From Coptodactyla brooksi (lineage: Eukaryota > Arthropoda > Insecta > Coleoptera > Scarabaeidae), in contig JAWQRM010000077.1 of assembly GCA_033557675.1 (NCBI GenBank), positions 1 through 32,078 on the forward strand: DNA of 32,078 nucleotides, in the 5' to 3' direction. The notes below the pieces were generated by a model. The model did not search any database. It was not told the origin of the DNA and saw only the letters and a program-made list of their open reading frames with translations. Position 1 is the stretch's first letter. Every line of letters starts with the position of its first letter. The position numbers and the translations under genes are program-made. Shown piece after piece: positions 29,345 to 32,078 of this stretch.

Positions 29345-30186
29345 TTGATTTTTGTAATTTTTTTTGGTGAATTGTTGTTTATCGAGTTTTTGAATCACAC
29401 TATGTGCTGAGAGTTTTTTTTTGTAAACTAGGCGGTGTTTAACAATAATGTTTATCTGATATGTGTTGAGACAAGGAAATAAGTTGATATCCGAGTACCA
29501 GTTTAATTTATTTTATTTTTCCATTAAAAAGTAAAAAAAAATATTTTTGCAACCTGTCACGAGTTATACTGTGATTATATAATTTTTTCCTTCAACAAAG
29601 ACTTTCAGCATAAAGGAATTTTTTTAAAGTGTACATTTTTGGAAAGAATAATTAATAAAACAATGAATTAATTAGCATATTTCATTGTTTTCCATCTTGT
29701 ATGAACAGTTAACTTCATAATAAGTTTGTGTCCTTTTTGCATTTAGGTAATTGTGTGGCGCTCGGTTTAATTTTTCCATATAAATACCAACTGAACTCCT
29801 CCACTCAGTGGTTCGGGTATTAGGAAACAATGAGTGGTGAATTTATGAGAGCTTTTTTGTAAATTAGGCAGTCTTTAACAAGAATGACTACCTGATAACA
29901 TAAAAGAGTGTCATCTTTTCAACCAATACGTATTACAATCTATTGGTTCTGATTATAGTAATTGCATTAAATCTCTTTGCCTGATTAAACTTTATAGACT
30001 ATCAATTTACCTTTAAAAATACATATATCACCAATTACAACACAATAGAGAGTGTACAGCCACCATCAAGATGTTAGTATTATACATTATTGGAAGTATA
30101 ACTTCTGAATGAGTCATAACTTTCTACGGTACTTACATTAGAAAATCTGGTTCAATTTAAGTACATTTCTTGAAGGGTCTCTTATG
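29345..30186 (+). repeat. direct repeat unit, copy C
   Basis: It starts with a short extra piece (29383-29440) that duplicates the ATCACACTATGT...AGGCGGTGTTTAAC part of the unit, then follows copies A and B to GTACATTTCTTGAAGGGTCTCT. Relative to A it lacks about 150 bp corresponding to 26195-26345, which in A and B contains the GTGGTGAC...AAGCCAAAAGTTCC tail. It is separated from A and B by the mariner palindrome. Confidence 0.75.
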
Positions 30187-30284
30187 TCCTGGGTAGGCAG
30201 TCATCACCACTTACACTTACCACAAAAATTCAGATTTCCCATCACGTCTACAGAATAACCACATTGGAGAATCAATTCATTTGT

Positions 30285-30760
30285 GGCGTTAGAACTGTCA
30301 CGTTAGAACGTTCATTCGCGAGTTCTTCGGGATGACGCTTGGCAGCGCGAAGAGCAACTGAACTTATTGCAGAAGAAGAGCTCTGGCCAGAGGTAAAGGT
30401 ACGCTGGCCTTTTAGTGCCTTCGTGGACCGCTCGCTCGTTCGCGAAGAGAGCAGTGCCGGTGTGGTACACACAGGTGCCGGACCGTGGAGGCTGCGTCTT
30501 CATTCTCGTTTTTGCCTCGGCAGCAGCTTGCGGCTATCTTGCCGAACTACATGGGCCCTGTACGGAGCGACGGCTATGTACGGCGGTATTTTGTTTTATG
30601 ATATGCCCGGGGAGACTCTTTCGTAGTGGCCGCTGGCGTGTCGTCGTGACAAATTGGTCCGGAATGCCACGCGGAGAGGAAATGAATCTGGCCTTGATAA
30701 GCGCGAAAAAAACGGGCGAGATGGTGGTGCAAGAAGAATGGAAATGAAGACAGAGGAGCT
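30285..30760. other. GC- and CpG-rich island, possible exon or promoter, unrecognised
   Basis: The richest G+C stretch of the window, with many CpGs (CGCGAG, GGCAGCGCGAAG, CTCGCTCGTTCGCGAAG, GTACGGAGCGACGGC). Two overlapping plus frames stay open (30339-30626 and 30415-30747) and there are minus frames too; none gives a domain I recognise. It contrasts sharply with the AT-rich repeats on both sides. Candidates are a host promoter/first exon or foreign DNA. No choice can be made from the sequence alone. Confidence 0.35.
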
Positions 30761-30764
30761 TACG

Positions 30765-31060
30765 TCTTATTGCTGCCGTGTCGGTTTCTTTTAGATGTTG
30801 TTTTTTGCACGATGAGGAATTATAGTGATTATGTTGGCATGAAAGTTAATTGGTATAACGGTCGAATGGACTATGGATTATTTCGTTTTATTTTTAAGTA
30901 ATCCCCAGGAATATTATTTCACCTGGAAGATTTTCATGAATAACTAAACGCAATAATGAATCATAAAACAATGGTATTGAATCAAAATTAATTAGCTAGC
31001 CGCAGGAGTAGTGAGTGTAATGAGCAATGTCCAAAAATATGAACCGATAAAGAATCTTCT
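30765..31060. other. no recognisable feature
   Basis: AT-rich sequence between the GC-rich island and the LINE 3' end; nothing seen. Confidence 0.5.
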
Positions 31061-31065
31061 CCAAT

Positions 31066-31130
31066 AGTAATATAATAATAAACTTTATTGCCCAACAGGT
31101 TGCCTCCCTTAGAGGTAACAAAAGACGCAA
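31066..31130 (-). mobile_element. 3' end of a non-LTR retrotransposon
   Basis: Read on the minus strand it gives CTCTAAGGGAGGCAACCTGT followed by TGGGCAATAAAGTTTATTATTATATTACTATTGG. The GGGCAA...CCTGTTGGGCAATAAAGTTTATTATTA form is a common 3' end of insect LINEs, closing in a short ATT-type tail. The body upstream (higher coordinates) is not clearly recognisable. Confidence 0.55.
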
Positions 31131-31383
31131 CACAAGCAACTAAATACAATCTAAACTAAAGCAAATCGTCATACACACATATATAGTGAGGATATCACTT
31201 ATGGAACAAAATTGTTTGTCACATTCGGGTTTCTACAGTATTCTTTGTAATTAAACAAAAACATCATACATAATATGGTGAATCATACTCTACTATTGAT
31301 TGGCTGCCTATGTCACTCTGGAGGAGGCAAGGGAAGCATTATTATTGACGAAGTCTAGGTCTGAGATAGGTTTGGGTTTTTTC

Positions 31384-32078
31384 CATCCCCATGGAAGCAG
31401 GCACACATTGTTCCAATCCCTAAAACATCATCTCCTGCTTGCCCCCTCTGATTATCGTCCTATTTCTCTTCTTTCTGTGCTGTCGAAGGCTTTTGAAGAC
31501 ATTGCAGTCTGGGTTTCGTAGGGGGTGCAGTACCACTACTGTGCTTATAAAAATTACTGATGATATTCGACCTGCTGTTGATAGACGAGGGTTGACAATA
31601 CTTATCTTGCTTGATTTTAGTAATCCTTTCGACTGTGTTGATCATGACTTGCTTCTGGTATCTCTCTCCTCTTTTGATTTTAGCCCCACCTGTGTTTCAT
31701 GGTTCAAGTCCTACTTGTCTGATCGTCAATTTTGTGTTCGCTCTGGCGCCTCCTGTTAGTCCATGTTTAACATCAAGTATGGTGTACCATAGGACAGTGT
31801 GTTGGGACCCTTACTCTTCAGTGTTTTCATAAACAGTGTCACCAAAGTTATCATCTAACTACCATTTATATGCGGAAGACTTGCAAATTTATAGATCGAC
31901 ATCAGCATCTGATTTTCCATACGCTAAGTTTAAACAAAGATCTCAATAGTATTTTCAGTTCGGGCTTGTACTAAATGCTTTGAAAACGCAAGCAATTATT
32001 TTCGGAATCCGCCCTCTCTTAGCAAGAGTTGATTCCCTAGTTAATCCTTTGTTGGTGCTTGATGGCACTGTCATTAAC
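31384..32078 (+). pseudogene. non-LTR retrotransposon reverse transcriptase, decayed, open at window end
   Basis: The RT blocks appear in order but across frames: HIVPIPKTSSPA, PSDYRPISLLSVLSKAFE (31440-31494), then with the usual intervening segment deleted QSGFRRGCSTTTVLIKITDD (31504). LILLDFSNPFDCVDHDLLL follows at about 31600-31660 (the first catalytic D in DFSNPFD is kept), then WFKSYLSDRQFCVRSGASC and a stop at 31757-31759, GVP*DSVLGPLLFSVFIN (the QGS glutamine codon is a stop), YHLYAEDLQIYRST (YADD changed to YAED), and GLVLNALKTQAIIFG. It resembles Jockey/CR1-type LINE RTs. Two stops, frameshifts and a changed active site make it dead. Confidence 0.8.

Noticed and set aside
29779..29832. 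TATAAATA followed by TCAGT and ATGAGTGG in repeat copy C, like a core promoter and start
   Set aside because: Spacing is longer than usual, copy A has lost the TATA word, and the frame ends after 10 codons.
1..32078. tRNA or rRNA genes
   Set aside because: No GTTCGANTC-type T-loop with matching cloverleaf context and no rRNA-like conserved words noticed; a tRNAscan run would be needed for certainty.

Overview
The window looks like gene-poor, repeat-rich DNA from an insect (order not resolvable by eye). It is strongly AT-rich. Almost everything recognisable is a decayed transposable element: mariner (DD34D) DNA transposons, two pogo/Tigger-type elements, small foldback/MITE elements, one Penelope-like retroelement and pieces of non-LTR retrotransposons. 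I found no intact host gene, tRNA, rRNA or CRISPR array.

Layout. 1-125 is a mariner C-terminal scrap. 215-440 (minus) is a reverse transcriptase scrap. 551-701 is an inverted pair of about 40-bp motifs resembling the small hammerhead ribozymes of Penelope-like elements; a third copy lies at 21837-21879. 2902-4292 is a pogo-like element with matching terminal inverted repeats and TA target duplications, keeping a psq-type helix-turn-helix but no catalytic domain. 4415-7133 holds a Tigger/pogo transposase C-terminus (minus) and a possible end of the same element, apparently split by a very large foldback (arms about 4715-5483 and 5572-6535). 8941-9328 is a 388-bp MITE whose paralogous unoccupied sequence is present at 10496-10640. 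10921-11400 is the tail of a Penelope-like element (connector and GIY-YIG endonuclease). 11400-15430 is mostly unassignable, with an inverted repeat, a degenerate minisatellite and a perfect hairpin. 17150-17520 and 30285-30760 are GC-rich islands of unknown nature. 31066-32078 holds a LINE 3' tail (minus) and a degenerate LINE reverse transcriptase (plus) that runs off the window.

The dominant theme is one mariner family present seven times (1-125; 9615-10467; 15431-16150; 19233-20262; 22700-23058 minus; 24717-25888 minus; 27722-29132 palindromic). In these copies the catalytic centre of the transposase is missing. It is replaced by about 151-bp tandem units that appear to have grown from the deletion junction itself: each unit runs from the codons of the QNWFAKF motif at the end of the DNA-binding domain to the codons of YCHQLDKLHD. 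The last member is a palindrome in which both ends are the mariner 5' end, and its inverted symmetry continues into the flanks. All five copies that keep the C-terminal part have lost the third catalytic aspartate, each by a different codon.

Around 25911-30186 three copies of an unidentified unit of up to 1 kb are arranged in direct orientation, two adjacent and one beyond the mariner palindrome. The genes do not act together as a pathway. The most interesting aspects are structural: satellite birth inside a transposon, long dsRNA-forming foldbacks, and candidate self-cleaving RNA motifs.
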